A DNA stretch of 64,000 nucleotides from Aurantiacibacter gangjinensis. GTDB taxonomy: Bacteria > Pseudomonadota > Alphaproteobacteria > Sphingomonadales > Sphingomonadaceae. The notes beneath the pieces are model-generated. The model did no database searches and was not told the origin of the DNA. It saw nothing but the letters and a program-made list of their open reading frames with translations. Location: contig NZ_CP018097.1 of assembly GCF_001886695.1 (NCBI RefSeq), forward strand, positions 248,001 to 312,000, read 5' to 3'. The translations under genes and the position numbers were made by a program. Of this stretch, positions 28,779 through 38,526 are shown in pieces. Positions within the stretch are counted from its first letter, which is position 1. Each line of letters begins with the position of its first letter.

Positions 28779-29722
28779 GGTTCGTAATCCGGCAATTCTG
28801 GTCCGCCCAGCAGCGATCCGGCACCCTCGGTTTCCAGCCGCTCTGTCATGGCGCGCAGATTGGCGCTCGTCTCGCGCAGGTCGCGCAGGGTTGCGGTTGC
28901 GGCTGGCAGCGTGTCCTGGTTGAGTTGCTGGGTCAGCGGCTCCACATTGGCAAGGCTCGCTTCCAGCGCTTCTGCCGCCGAACTGGCGGAAGCCAAAGTG
29001 GCGCGAAGCTCTGCCGAAATCTGCCGCCCTTCGCTTTCCAGCAAAGTATCGGTCGTCTCCAGCGTGCCTTCGAAAGCCGCCAGCGTCTCGGTCGATTGCG
29101 CCAGCGTGCCCTGCAATTCCTGCAAGGTCCGCTGGATTTCGGGCGATGTCGCCGCCAGTTCCTGGCTGATGGCATCGGTGTTGCGCAATATGCCGCTTAT
29201 CGAATCCTGGTTCTCGTCGTCCAGCACGCGGGTGAGGCGGTCGGTCAGCGTAGCCAGCCGCTCCAGCAGCAGCGGCGCACTGGCAAGGATTTCGCCGATC
29301 GCACCGGGCGCAGGCGGGATGACGGGGACGCCTTCCACGCAGGTGGTGGTGTCGCAGGAGATTGGCGGCTGGTCCGATTGGCCGCCCGACAGGCTGATAT
29401 TGGAAACGCCGGTGAAGCTGGCGGAAACGCTTGCTTCGGTCCCGACGAGAATGGGCGTGTCGCCATCGATGGTGATGCGCACCTTCACGAATTCGGGGTC
29501 ACGCTCCCAGATCGAAATATCGCTCACCTGCCCCACGGGCACACCCGAATAGGTGACGACCGACCCGTTGGCGACGCCGCCCACGGATTGTTCGAAGAAG
29601 ATATCGTATTCCTTGTTGTCGCGGTCGCTCAGCCGCGCCAGCCAGATGAAAAAGATCGCGGCGCCCGCCAGCAGAAGGAGTGTGACTGCCCCCACCCAGA
29701 TATGGTTTGCCCTCGTTTCCAT
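28775..29722 (-). CDS. mlaD: MlaD-family MCE-domain protein
   Basis: This 315-residue protein has an N-terminal transmembrane anchor (about 9-30), one MCE domain (about 38-120, with VTYSGVPVGQVSDI) and a long helical C-terminal region (about 150-300) with regular Leu/Thr/Glu spacing. That region probably forms a tube-like bundle across the periplasm, longer than in E. coli MlaD. It binds lipids and connects the inner-membrane MlaE-F complex to an outer-membrane partner. Confidence 0.93.
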   Translation of the reverse strand: METRANHIWVGAVTLLLLAGAAIFFIWLARLSDRDNKEYDIFFEQSVGGVANGSVVTYSGVPVGQVSDISIWERDPEFVKVRITIDGDTPILVGTEASVSASFTGVSNISLSGGQSDQPPISCDTTTCVEGVPVIPPAPGAIGEILASAPLLLERLATLTDRLTRVLDDENQDSISGILRNTDAISQELAATSPEIQRTLQELQGTLAQSTETLAAFEGTLETTDTLLESEGRQISAELRATLASASSAAEALEASLANVEPLTQQLNQDTLPAATATLRDLRETSANLRAMTERLETEGAGSLLGGPELPDYEP

Positions 29723-29731
29723 TGCGTCGCC

Positions 29732-30610
29732 TTATGCCTTTCCTGTCCGAGGCTTGTCCATCGCTTTCCCCGCTTCATGGGTGGTGGCTGCGGCGCGGCT
29801 GCGCGGGCCGTTAAAATATTCCTGTATCCACGGATGGTCGGTCTGCAGCAATTCGGGGATGGTGCCCACGGCGATCACCTGCTTGTCCGCCAGCACGGCC
29901 ACGCGGTCGCAAATGGCGTAGAGCGTGTCGAGATCGTGGGTGATGAGGAACACGGTGAGGCCCAGCGTATCGGTCAATTCGCGCAGCAAGGCGTCGAACT
30001 TGGCAGCGCCGATGGGGTCGAGGCCCGCCGTCGGTTCGTCGAGAAACAGCAGCTCCGGATCCAGCGCCAGCGCACGGGCAAGGCCGGCGCGCTTCTTCAT
30101 CCCGCCCGATAGCTCGGACGGGTATTTGGGCGCGGCATCTTCGGGCAGGCCGGTCAGCACGACCTTGTAGCGCGCGATCTCGTCCAGCAATTGCTGGTCC
30201 AGCTCGGGATAGAACTGCTTGAGCGGCACCTGCACATTTTCTGCGACGGTCAGCGTGGAGAACAGCGCCCCGCCCTGGAACAGGACGCCCCAGCGATTGC
30301 GCACGCCGATTTCCTCGTCCGGTTCGGCAGCGGTGATGTCCTTGCCGAACACCTCGATGCAGCCTTCATCAGGAATTTGCAGGCCGATGATGGAGCGCAT
30401 CAGCACGCTCTTGCCCGTGCCCGATCCTCCGACCACGCCCAGAATCTCGCCGCGTTTGACTTTGAGGTCGAGGTTCTCGTGCACGGCGAAATCGCCGAAG
30501 CGGTTGACCAGCCCCTCGATCTTGATCGGGTGCTCGCCGTGCCATTCCTCGGGCGCGGTATCCAGCGCATCGTCGAGCACGTCCTCGCGGTGGTCTTCGG
30601 TCTCGCTCAT
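29732..30610 (-). CDS. mlaF: MlaF-type ABC transporter ATP-binding protein
   Basis: The 292-residue ATPase has Walker A GGSGTGKS at 61-68, signature SELSGGMKKRAGLARAL and Walker B ELLFLDEPTAGLDP. The MKKR variant of the signature is typical of MlaF. An acidic N-terminal extension of about 25 residues precedes the core. The ATG overlaps the permease stop (ATGA), so a longer open frame in this register is not the gene. It energises phospholipid movement between the membranes. Confidence 0.95.
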   Translation of the reverse strand: MSETEDHREDVLDDALDTAPEEWHGEHPIKIEGLVNRFGDFAVHENLDLKVKRGEILGVVGGSGTGKSVLMRSIIGLQIPDEGCIEVFGKDITAAEPDEEIGVRNRWGVLFQGGALFSTLTVAENVQVPLKQFYPELDQQLLDEIARYKVVLTGLPEDAAPKYPSELSGGMKKRAGLARALALDPELLFLDEPTAGLDPIGAAKFDALLRELTDTLGLTVFLITHDLDTLYAICDRVAVLADKQVIAVGTIPELLQTDHPWIQEYFNGPRSRAAATTHEAGKAMDKPRTGKA

Positions 30611-31716
30611 GCCCAGCCCACATTGGAAAAGAAGACGGCGAAGAACGCGTCCAGCACGATGACGAGGAAGATCGCCTGCACCACCGCCATCGTGGTGCGC
30701 AGGCCCACTTCCTCCGCATTGCCGCGCACCTGCATGCCCTGATAGCAGCCCGCCATGGCGATGATCAGGCCGAAGACCGGCGCTTTGATCATACCGACCC
30801 AGAAATCGTATAACGGGACCACTTCCTGCACGCGTGCAAGGAAAGTGAGGAACGGGATGCCCAGCATCACGTCCGCCACCACGGCGCCGCCGATAATTGT
30901 GACGACGCTCGCGTAAAAGCCCAGCAGCGGCATCATCAAGACCGCAGCCATGATGCGCGGGATGACCAGTGCTTCCATGGGAGAGACGCCGATGGTGCGC
31001 ATCGCGTCCACTTCCTCTGTCAGTTGCATCGTGCCGATCTGCGCAGCAAAGGCGCTGCCTGATCGGCCTGCCACCATGATCGCGGTCATCAGCACGCCCA
31101 GTTCCCGCAAGGTGATGCGACCGACGAGGTTCACCGTCAGCGTTTCGGCGCCGAATTGCTGCAATTGCACCGCGCCCTGCTGGGCGATCACGATACCGAT
31201 CAGGAAGCTCATCAGCCCGATGATCGGCAGGCTGGAGACGCCCACCAGCTCCATCTGCCGCACCAGCGCCTTCATGCGGAAGCGGCGCGGATGGCGCACC
31301 AGCCGCGCCATGGCGACCAGCACCGCACCCATGAAGCCGATGGAATCGCGCACGCCGGCGGCAAATTCGAAAACCTTGATGCCCACCTGTTCGGAGATAA
31401 AGCCGACACTGCGCTGCTTGGGCGGGGCGATATCGGCCTCGCTCCGGCAGTCCTCCACCGCATCGAGCAGAACCTCGGCCTGCTCGCTGGCGCCGGTAAT
31501 GTCGGCCCCGGTCCGCTCTGCAAAGCGATACACGATCCATGCGCCCACCGTGTCGATACGGGTAACGCCGGCAAGGTCTATCGTCTGCACGGATTCGGTA
31601 TGATTGCGCAGGGCCGGGTCGATCATGCCGATGCCGGACACGACCAGCGGGCCGGTGATCGCCACCGTGGCGCGGCCGCCATGCTCCTCAACGGTGTAGT
31701 CGGCCCATTCCCTCAT
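30607..31716 (-). CDS. mlaE: MlaE-type permease with N-terminal STAS-like domain
   Basis: This 369-residue protein has an N-terminal soluble region of about 100 residues with STAS-like spacing ([11 protein letters not shown], then [19 protein letters not shown]). The MlaE core follows, with [17 protein letters not shown], the [21 protein letters not shown] loop and [18 protein letters not shown]. The STAS part corresponds to MlaB, which is separate in E. coli. It heads the four-gene lipid-transport operon. Confidence 0.94.
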   Translation of the reverse strand: MREWADYTVEEHGGRATVAITGPLVVSGIGMIDPALRNHTESVQTIDLAGVTRIDTVGAWIVYRFAERTGADITGASEQAEVLLDAVEDCRSEADIAPPKQRSVGFISEQVGIKVFEFAAGVRDSIGFMGAVLVAMARLVRHPRRFRMKALVRQMELVGVSSLPIIGLMSFLIGIVIAQQGAVQLQQFGAETLTVNLVGRITLRELGVLMTAIMVAGRSGSAFAAQIGTMQLTEEVDAMRTIGVSPMEALVIPRIMAAVLMMPLLGFYASVVTIIGGAVVADVMLGIPFLTFLARVQEVVPLYDFWVGMIKAPVFGLIIAMAGCYQGMQVRGNAEEVGLRTTMAVVQAIFLVIVLDAFFAVFFSNVGWA

Positions 31717-31801
31717 CGCTTGCCGCTATGCGGACAAATGGCCGCGCCCGCAAGATTTTCGCGTGTTGCGCAGTGCACAACAGGCTGGCAAAGCGCCGGT
31801 C

Positions 31802-34612
31802 ATGAGCAGCGAGCTAGACACGACTTTCGATCCCGCCGCAATCGAGGCGAAATGGTATGCGCATTGGGAGGAAACCGGCGCTTTCCGGCCCGAGCGCCCG
31901 GATGCCGAACCCTATACCATCGTCAACCCGCCGCCCAATGTCACCGGATCGCTGCATATCGGCCACGCGCTGGACAATACGCTGCAGGACATCGTGATCC
32001 GGTATGAGCGGTTGCGCGGCAAGGATGCGCTATGGGTCGTCGGCACCGACCATGCGGGCATCGCCACGCAGATGGTGGTCGAGCGGCAGATGGAAGCGCG
32101 GCAGGACAAGCGCACCAATTACAGCCGCGAGGAGTTCGTCGACAAGGTCTGGGAATGGAAGGAAGAAAGCGGCGGCACCATCACCCGCCAGCTGCGCCGC
32201 CTGGGCTGCTCCATGGATTGGAGCCGCGAGCAGTTCACCATGGACGAGCACTTCACCAAGGCGGTGCTCAAGGTGTTCGTCGACCTTTACAATGACGGCC
32301 TGCTCTACCGCGACAAGCGGCTGGTGAACTGGGACCCGAAGCTGAAAACCGCGATCTCCGACCTTGAAGTCGAGACGCAGGATGTAAAGGGCGGCTTCTG
32401 GACCTTCATCTATCCGCTGGCGGATGGGTCTGGCGATATTCGCGTGTCCACCACGCGCCCCGAAACCATGCTGGCCGATATGGCCGTGGCGGTTCATCCG
32501 GAAGATGATCGCTACAAAGACCTGATTGCGCGCGGCGCGAAGGTAAAGCTGCCCATTACGGGCCGTGAAATTCCCATCGTGGCGGACGAGCACGCCGATC
32601 CCGAGCTTGGTTCTGGCGCGGTGAAGATCACGCCCGGCCATGATTTCAACGATTTCGACGTCGGCAAGCGCGCCGGGATCGCGGCGAGCGAGATGCTCAA
32701 TATGCTCGATGCGGAGGCGCGTGTGTGCCAAACGGCAGACGGGCTGGTGCCGGATGAGCTCATCGGCCTCGACCGTTTCGATGCCCGCAAGCGCGTGGTC
32801 GAAATGCTGAAGGAAAGCGGCCACCTCGTCCCCCACGTCGCCAAGACGAAGAAGGGCGAGGAGCAGGAGCTGGACGCTGAGCCGCGCACCATCCCCACTC
32901 CCTTCGGCGACCGCGGCGGCGTGCCCATCGAACCGTGGCTGACCGACCAATGGTATGTCGATGCGGCGGAACTGGCGAAAAAGCCGATCGCGGCGGTGAA
33001 ATCGGGCGAGATCGACATCGTGCCCTCCAGTTGGGAAAAAACCTTCTTCAACTGGATGGAGAACATCCAGCCTTGGTGTGTCAGCCGCCAGCTATGGTGG
33101 GGGCACCGGATTCCGGCTTGGTATGACGAAAGCGGCAAGGCCTATGTCGCCATGACTGAGGACGAAGCGCAGGCGCAGGCCGGCAATGGCGTGGCGCTTC
33201 GGCGCGACGAGGACGTGCTCGACACATGGTTCTCCAGCGCGCTGTGGCCCTTCGCCACGCTCGGTTGGCCGGAAGGGGAGGCAAATACACCCCCCTCCGC
33301 TCATCCTGAGCCTGTCGAAGGATCGTCCTTCACTTCGAGCGCAGCATCAGAAGAAAAAGGCAGCCCTTCGACAAGCTCAGGGCGAGCGGTCTCGCTCTAT
33401 GAAAAACACTATCCCAATAACCTGCTCATCAGCGGGTTCGACATCCTGTTCTTCTGGGATGCGCGCATGATGATGGCGGGGTATTACAATACCGGACAGG
33501 CCCCGTGGCCCAAGCTGTACCTGCATGGCCTCGTGCGCGCGGCGGACGGGCAGAAAATGTCCAAGTCCAAGGGCAATGTCGTCGACCCGCTGGGCCTGAT
33601 CGACCAGTATGGCGCGGATGCGCTGCGCTTTTTCATGGCCGCCATGGAAAGCCAGGGCCGCGACATCAAGATGGATAACAAGCGGGTCGAGGGCTATCGC
33701 AATTTCGCAACCAAGCTGTGGAACGCCACGCGCTTCTGCCAGTCCTACGGCATCGGCGCGTCAGACACGATCAAGGCTCCGCCCGCCCGCCTCGCCGCCA
33801 ACCAGTGGATCATCGGCGAAGTGCAGCAGACGGTGGCGGCGCTCGATGCCGCCATGGCAGACCTGCGGTTCGATACCGCCGCCAGCACGATCTACCACTT
33901 CACGTGGGACCGCTTCTGCGACTGGTATCTGGAACTGATCAAGCCGGTCTTGCAGTCTGACGAAGCCATCCCGGCGCAGGATGAAACAAAGGCGGTTGCC
34001 GGATGGGCGCTCGACCAAATCCTGGTGATGCTGCACCCCTTCATGCCCTTCATCACTGAAGAACTGTGGCACGCGCAAGGGAACCGCAGCTACGACCTGA
34101 TCCTCGCCAAATGGCCCGACCCGCGGGCCGAAGTTAGCAAGGACGCGACCGACGCCATCGACTGGACCATCGCGCTCACCACCGCAACGCGCGGCGCGCG
34201 CAACGAACTGGGCATTTCTCCCGGCGAGAAACTGGCGGCATATGTCGCAAACCCGTCGGACGTGGCGCAGCGCGTGCTGGATCGCAGCGCCGCCGCAATC
34301 GAGCGCCTTGCGCGCCTGTCTCCGGTCACCGTGAGCGAAGCGCCTGCCGGGGCAGCAATGCAGGTGACCGCTGGCGACGACGTGTTCGTGGTGCCGCTGG
34401 AAGGGGTGATCGATATCGAAGCCGAACGCGCGCGTTTGCAGAAGGCGCTCGCCGCTTCGCAGAAGGAAGCGGGATCGCTGCAGGGCCGCCTCGGGAATGC
34501 CAATTTCGTCGAACGCGCCAAGCCCGAAGCGGTCGAGAAAGCGCGGGACGACCTGGCGCATCATCAAGCGGAGGCCGCACGGCTGGAAGCGGCGCTTGCG
34601 CGATTGGGGTGA
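31802..34612 (+). CDS. valS: Valyl-tRNA synthetase carrying an in-frame palindromic insertion
   Basis: This 936-residue class I synthetase has HIGH at 52-55, KMSKS at 585-589, a C-terminal anticodon-binding domain and the valine-specific C-terminal coiled coil. The ATG at 31802 is preferred to a GTG at 31763 because [19 protein letters not shown] is the normal start. Residues about 499-529 (SAHPEPVEG through TSSGRA) are encoded by a 93-base palindromic element. They interrupt the conserved path between TLGWPE and [13 protein letters not shown]. The frame stays open and both flanks are intact, so the enzyme is presumably functional with an extra loop. Confidence 0.97.
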   Translation: MSSELDTTFDPAAIEAKWYAHWEETGAFRPERPDAEPYTIVNPPPNVTGSLHIGHALDNTLQDIVIRYERLRGKDALWVVGTDHAGIATQMVVERQMEARQDKRTNYSREEFVDKVWEWKEESGGTITRQLRRLGCSMDWSREQFTMDEHFTKAVLKVFVDLYNDGLLYRDKRLVNWDPKLKTAISDLEVETQDVKGGFWTFIYPLADGSGDIRVSTTRPETMLADMAVAVHPEDDRYKDLIARGAKVKLPITGREIPIVADEHADPELGSGAVKITPGHDFNDFDVGKRAGIAASEMLNMLDAEARVCQTADGLVPDELIGLDRFDARKRVVEMLKESGHLVPHVAKTKKGEEQELDAEPRTIPTPFGDRGGVPIEPWLTDQWYVDAAELAKKPIAAVKSGEIDIVPSSWEKTFFNWMENIQPWCVSRQLWWGHRIPAWYDESGKAYVAMTEDEAQAQAGNGVALRRDEDVLDTWFSSALWPFATLGWPEGEANTPPSAHPEPVEGSSFTSSAASEEKGSPSTSSGRAVSLYEKHYPNNLLISGFDILFFWDARMMMAGYYNTGQAPWPKLYLHGLVRAADGQKMSKSKGNVVDPLGLIDQYGADALRFFMAAMESQGRDIKMDNKRVEGYRNFATKLWNATRFCQSYGIGASDTIKAPPARLAANQWIIGEVQQTVAALDAAMADLRFDTAASTIYHFTWDRFCDWYLELIKPVLQSDEAIPAQDETKAVAGWALDQILVMLHPFMPFITEELWHAQGNRSYDLILAKWPDPRAEVSKDATDAIDWTIALTTATRGARNELGISPGEKLAAYVANPSDVAQRVLDRSAAAIERLARLSPVTVSEAPAGAAMQVTAGDDVFVVPLEGVIDIEAERARLQKALAASQKEAGSLQGRLGNANFVERAKPEAVEKARDDLAHHQAEAARLEAALARLG
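33297..33389. repeat. Dispersed palindromic element, family A, copy 3, inside valS
   Basis: Exactly 93 bases (31 codons) with arms CCGCTCATCCTGAGCCTGTC and GACAAGCTCAGGGCGAGCGG. The inner sequence (TCCTTCACTTCGAGCGCAGC, then AGAAGAAAAAGG) aligns with the intergenic copies. It is translated in frame with valS without a stop codon. Confidence 0.9.
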
Positions 34613-34616
34613 CCGG

Positions 34617-34731
34617 CCTCCCCTCCTTTTCAAAGGAGGGGATTGAGGGGTGGTTGCGACGCGCAAGCGTCGTTTGCAGCAAGCACCACCCCCCCAACCC
34701 CCTCCTTTGAAGAGGAGTGGGCTTTGCGCGG
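34617..34731. repeat. Dispersed palindromic element, family C
   Basis: Long complementary ends rich in C or G (CCTCCCCTCC... at the left, GAGGAGTGGG at the right) flank an inner hairpin GCGACGCGCAAGCGTCGT. It begins five bases after the valS stop. It could fold into a strong stem and act as the valS terminator or an mRNA stabiliser. Confidence 0.65.
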
Positions 34732-34916
34732 CCCTTATTTCCTACAGCACCGAACCGTGGCATGGCTCGCTGAATGACGATCAGCCCCGCCTTTCCAAAA
34801 ATCTCCGGAGAAGTGTCAACTTCGTTTCTTCGACGTAAATGCATGTTCAATAATTCAAATTTCGTCAAAAACGCCGTCACCCTTGTGTCAACTGTGTTAA
34901 CTTCGGCAGCCATGCC
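34732..34916. other. AT-rich leader region before queE
   Basis: This stretch after the family C repeat has no convincing gene. It is noticeably AT-richer than its surroundings and holds two related segments, GTGTCAACTTCG near 34816 and GTGTCAACTGTGTTAACTTCG near 34884. It should contain the queE promoter. I did not recognise a preQ1 riboswitch fold. Confidence 0.4.
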
Positions 34917-35651
34917 ATGACCCTCGTCCTCGCCACCGATGAGACCGGCGGACCGGAAATCTTCGCCAGCGTGCAAGGCGAAGGGCCGAGCGCGGGAATG
35001 CCGGTGGCATTCATCCGCCTGTCACGCTGCAACCTCGCCTGCGTGTGGTGCGATACCGCCTATACCTGGCATTTCGATGGCGACGAGCGCCCGCATCGCT
35101 CCGGCGAGACCTTCGACCGCAAGGCCAATCAGGTGACGCTGCAAGCCGCCGATGCCGCGCAGCGCATCGCGGCGCTGGGGCAAAACCGTCTGGTCATCAC
35201 CGGCGGAGAGCCCACCATGCAGGCGGGCAAGCTCGCCGAGATGCTGGAGCATTTGCCGGACATGCGGGTCGAGATCGAGACGAACGGCACGGTGAAACCG
35301 CCCGCGCGGCTCGATGTACGGGTGGACCAGTACAATGTCAGCCCGAAGCTGGCGCATAGCGGCAATCCGGCGGAGCTGGCGCTTAAGCCCGACATGCTGG
35401 ACCACTGGGCCAGCGAACCGCGCGCGTGGTTCAAGTTCGTAATAGCCGCGCCCGGCGATGTGGACGAGGTACTGTCGCTGGTCGAACGCCACGCCATACC
35501 GCGCGACCGTGTGTTCCTGATGCCGGAAGGGACGGACAGCGCCACCTTGCGCGAACGAATGGAATGGCTGGTGCCGCTATGCCTGAAGCACGGTTTCCGG
35601 CTGAGTGACCGGGCGCATATCCATCTGTTCGGAGATACGCGCGGAACGTGA
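34917..35651 (+). CDS. queE: 7-carboxy-7-deazaguanine synthase
   Basis: This 244-residue radical-SAM enzyme has iron-sulfur ligands Cys38, Cys42 and Cys45 (CxxxCxxC). It also has EGPSAGMPVAFIRLSRCNL, VITGGEPTMQ and EIETNGT, all typical of QueE. It converts carboxy-tetrahydropterin to carboxy-deazaguanine on the path to queuosine, which modifies tRNA position 34. No other queuosine genes are in the window. Confidence 0.95.
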   Translation: MTLVLATDETGGPEIFASVQGEGPSAGMPVAFIRLSRCNLACVWCDTAYTWHFDGDERPHRSGETFDRKANQVTLQAADAAQRIAALGQNRLVITGGEPTMQAGKLAEMLEHLPDMRVEIETNGTVKPPARLDVRVDQYNVSPKLAHSGNPAELALKPDMLDHWASEPRAWFKFVIAAPGDVDEVLSLVERHAIPRDRVFLMPEGTDSATLRERMEWLVPLCLKHGFRLSDRAHIHLFGDTRGT

Positions 35652-35669
35652 GGAAGAAGAAGAAGCTGG

Positions 35670-35690
35670 ACCCCGGATCAAGTCCGGGGT
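35670..35690. repeat. Short palindrome (family D) after queE
   Basis: Perfect 8-base arms ACCCCGGA and TCCGGGGT with a TCAAG loop. It lies 18 bases after the queE stop and resembles the common alphaproteobacterial intergenic palindrome GACCCCGGATCAAGTCCGGG. There is no T run, so it is more likely a repeat than a classic terminator. Confidence 0.6.
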
Positions 35691-35736
35691 GACGAGGGAG
35701 TGGGGCGAAGGCAAAACCGTAGATAACCGGACCGAA

Positions 35737-35829
35737 TCGCGAGCGAAGCGAGGGCAAGGCCGAACGGCCGCCCGCAGCGGGCGCAGCTTGCTGCGCGTAT
35801 AGCGAGGACGATCCGGCGGATGCCGGATC
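35737..35829. repeat. Cluster of consecutive short hairpins between queE and the HerA-like gene
   Basis: Within 93 bases: TCGC/GCGA (35737-35751), GGCC-GAAC-GGCC (35758-35769), GCCCG-CAG-CGGGC (35770-35782), GCGCAG-CTTG-CTGCGC (35781-35796) and GATCCGGC-GGAT-GCCGGATC (35810-35829). It lies between two convergent genes. It may be a compound repeat or a structured RNA; I do not recognise a family. Confidence 0.55.
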
Positions 35830-35838
35830 GCAACCCAA

Positions 35839-37653
35839 TCAAGTTCCCTGAGCGCGCCAGCGTTGGACGGTGCGATGCACCATATCCTCTTCGCCGCCGC
35901 CTGTGTTCCATAGCTCGGTGAAGCTCGGGTCTTCGGATGCGGGACGCTTGCTTTCCTCGAGATTGTCGAAGGACACGCGGATCGGGATGGATACGCCCTC
36001 GCCGCAAACGATGCATTCGCGGTTGCGCAGGGCTGGAATGGAATCGAGGAAGCCACGCGCGCCTTCCGGCATGGCAGCTTTCACGAAAGCCTGGTCGCGG
36101 TCATTGTTGAGGCGCATCGAGATGATCGTGCCGCATTGCGACAACACGCCTTCGGCAAGGTCGGACGGGCGCTGCGTGATGAGGCCAAGCGAGATGCCGT
36201 ATTTACGGCCCTCCTTGGCGATGCGGCTGAGCACGGTGCCGACCGAATTGCCATCAGCATTCTTCTCGTTGGGCACATAGCGGTGCGCCTCTTCGCAAAC
36301 GAGCAGGATCGGGCTGGTCTTCTCGTTGCGGCCCCAGATGGCGAAGTCGAAAACAAGGCGGCTGAGAACCGCCACAACGGTGCTGGTAATGTCGGACGGC
36401 ACGCCGGACACGTCGATGATGGAAATCGGTTTGCCGCTGCCCGGCATGCGGAAAATCTTGGCGAGGAAATCGCCCATCGTATCGCCCACCAGCATGCCGG
36501 AGAACATGAATTGGTAGCGCGGATCGGCCTTGATCTCCTCGATCTTGGTCTTGATCCGCATATAGGGCGCGGTGTTGGTTGCCTTGTCCAGCTTGCCCAT
36601 CTCGTCCTGAATGAGGTTCGACAGGTCCGACAAGAGATACGGAATGGGCGAATCCACGGTGATTTTGCCCATGCTTTCGGCCAGGCGATTCTTCTTCCGC
36701 GCGGCCAGCAGGCACTTGCCGAGAATGTCGCGGTCGCTCTGCAGATCGTTTCCGCTGGAGTTGAGCAGGACCTCGCAGTGCTCCTCGAAATTCATCAGCC
36801 AGTAGGGCATTTGCAGGTTGGAGACATCGAAGATCATCCCGTAATTCTTGAACGCGGCGGAATATTCGCCGTGCGGGTCGATCATCAGGATGTGGCCCTG
36901 CGGCGCGGCCTCGCAAATGCGGTGCAGGATCAGCGCGGCGCTGGTGGATTTACCCGTACCGGTGGAGCCGAGCAGGGCGAAGTGCTTGCCCAGCATGGCA
37001 TCGATATACATGCCGGCGCGAATGTCGCTGGTGGGATAGACCGTGCCGATCTGGATCGCGCTGCGCCCGTCGCTGGCGTAGATCTGGCGCAAATCCTCGG
37101 TCGTGGCGGGGAAGACCATGGCGCCGGGGATGGGATAGCGCGTCACACCGCGGCGGAAGCCGTGGATCTTGCCGGTGAGCTTCTCTTCCTTGCCCTCACC
37201 CATGAAATCGATGTTGGCGACGACCGAATTGCCCGCGCCGCGGCGATCCTGCTTCTGGTTGCGGACAGACGCCAGCAGCCAGCCGTCACGCGTGCGGATC
37301 TTGATCTGGCTGCCGACTTGCCCGGCCAAGGCGATGGAAGGATCGGGGTGGTCCATGCATTCGTTCAGCCGCTCCAGATCGAGCGCGATTTGCGAGCCGG
37401 AGCCGGCAATGTCGAGCACGACGCCGATGGGCTGGCGCGCGCATTCGGTATCGGCTTCGGTGGGTTCGGGCGCGGAAGCGGGCAGCGCGGCAGGCGCGGG
37501 TGCAGACGTGCGGGCCGGAGGCTGCGTGGCAGCTTGCGCCGGAGCCTGGCTGGGCGCAGCCTGCGATGCAGCGATCTCGGATGGACGCGGCGGCGCGCCG
37601 CTCTCGGGCACGGAGTTGAAATTGCCAAACTGCTTGCCGGACATCTCGTTCAT
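35839..37653 (-). CDS. HerA-like / DUF87 hexameric ATPase
   Basis: The 604-residue protein has a low-complexity Ala/Pro-rich N-terminus (about 25-66), a small HAS-barrel-like region, and Walker A GSTGTGKS at 229-236. ILMIDPHGEYSAAF and a Walker B LLVCEEAHRYVP then identify the HerA/FtsK-like DUF87 family. Archaeal HerA works with NurA in DNA end resection; bacterial copies are less defined. No NurA nuclease or Sir2-type defence partner is adjacent, so a defence role is not supported here. Confidence 0.85.
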   Translation of the reverse strand: MNEMSGKQFGNFNSVPESGAPPRPSEIAASQAAPSQAPAQAATQPPARTSAPAPAALPASAPEPTEADTECARQPIGVVLDIAGSGSQIALDLERLNECMDHPDPSIALAGQVGSQIKIRTRDGWLLASVRNQKQDRRGAGNSVVANIDFMGEGKEEKLTGKIHGFRRGVTRYPIPGAMVFPATTEDLRQIYASDGRSAIQIGTVYPTSDIRAGMYIDAMLGKHFALLGSTGTGKSTSAALILHRICEAAPQGHILMIDPHGEYSAAFKNYGMIFDVSNLQMPYWLMNFEEHCEVLLNSSGNDLQSDRDILGKCLLAARKKNRLAESMGKITVDSPIPYLLSDLSNLIQDEMGKLDKATNTAPYMRIKTKIEEIKADPRYQFMFSGMLVGDTMGDFLAKIFRMPGSGKPISIIDVSGVPSDITSTVVAVLSRLVFDFAIWGRNEKTSPILLVCEEAHRYVPNEKNADGNSVGTVLSRIAKEGRKYGISLGLITQRPSDLAEGVLSQCGTIISMRLNNDRDQAFVKAAMPEGARGFLDSIPALRNRECIVCGEGVSIPIRVSFDNLEESKRPASEDPSFTELWNTGGGEEDMVHRTVQRWRAQGT

Positions 37654-37764
37654 GAATTCATCGCTTCCAGAGCCATTACAGACTCTGTCGGCGTAACCCG
37701 AACGGAGTTAAGATCGCATAAATCACGCCAGGCCCGGTGCGGGTGCCGAGCCCCGGTGCCGCAA

Positions 37765-38526
37765 TCAGACGAGCGCGAACAGGCGTCCCGCCGCCCAGCC
37801 CATCATGATGGAAAGGCCGACAGCGAAGAGGCCATACCAGAAAGGTATGTCGTTCGCCGCTTCCTCCACGCCCAGCTCGAACCCTTCCTTAAAGACCTCG
37901 ACTTCCGAGGTGGCCGAGGCAATCACCCGGCCATTGCTGATGGCGAACGTCTCCGCGACATAGCGCCCTGCAACCACATTGCTGGGAATAGGAATGTCCG
38001 CGCGATACAGCACACCTTCGGAAATGGTCACCCCCGCCTCGTCTTGCGAATAGAGGCCTTGCCGCTGGCGCAGGTCGACCAGTCCTGCAGAAAAGCGCGC
38101 CTGCTCTTCCGGATCGATCTGGCCCGATGGCGAGAGCTGCAGATAAGGCAGGCCAAGCTCGTAAATCGCCGCTTCGCGCTCATCGACGATATCGGCCACG
38201 GGCCGCGAACTGGCGAGCGCGTAGAAGCTGGGGACGGAGCGATATTCCGTCGTATCGGCATTGATCCAGATCAGGCCGAGCAACCGTGCCTTTTCACGAA
38301 TGCGGATCGGTTCGGTCGGGCCTTTCAGCACCACGACGATGTCATAAGTCGCATCGCTATTCGCCGCATCGAGCAGCGCACCGTAAAGAAGCAGGGTCTC
38401 TCCGGTGAAGCCCTGCCGCAGCACGATATCGTGCTGGGAGACATCGGGCACGAGGATTGGCTCGCGCTGCTGCGCGGCGGCGGGCAGAGCCAGAAGGACC
38501 ATTAGGAAAGCGAGCAGCCACCTCAT
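37765..38526 (-). CDS. TIGR02186-type membrane-anchored protein next to TauE
   Basis: This 253-residue protein has a cleavable signal (LLALPAAAQ), a periplasmic beta-rich body and one C-terminal transmembrane helix (about 229-250). The start PDVSQHDIVLRQGFTGETLLLYGALLD matches the TIGR02186 family of alphaproteobacteria, whose function is unknown. It overlaps the TauE/SafE gene by four bases (ATGA). The fixed pairing suggests a joint role in sulfur-anion or metal export. Confidence 0.8.
   Translation of the reverse strand: MRWLLAFLMVLLALPAAAQQREPILVPDVSQHDIVLRQGFTGETLLLYGALLDAANSDATYDIVVVLKGPTEPIRIREKARLLGLIWINADTTEYRSVPSFYALASSRPVADIVDEREAAIYELGLPYLQLSPSGQIDPEEQARFSAGLVDLRQRQGLYSQDEAGVTISEGVLYRADIPIPSNVVAGRYVAETFAISNGRVIASATSEVEVFKEGFELGVEEAANDIPFWYGLFAVGLSIMMGWAAGRLFALV

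Noticed and set aside
29732-31540. A 602-codon frame joining the MlaE region with MlaF
   Set aside because: The first half is an out-of-frame reading of mlaE; mlaF starts at 30610 with an ATGA overlap.
33297-33389. valS as a pseudogene because of the repeat
   Set aside because: The frame is open throughout, HIGH and KMSKS are intact, and the rest is of full length.
34732-34916. A preQ1 riboswitch before queE
   Set aside because: No short hairpin followed by the A-rich tail typical of preQ1 aptamers was visible; the region is simply AT-rich.
35839-37653. The HerA-like ATPase as part of an antiphage system
   Set aside because: No nuclease, Sir2, DUF4297 or similar partner is adjacent; its neighbours are transport genes and queE.
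36136-38505. A 789-codon open frame on the plus strand opposite the HerA-like and TIGR02186 genes
   Set aside because: It is antisense to two well-supported genes with clear motifs, has no domain or signal, and arises from high-GC codon bias.
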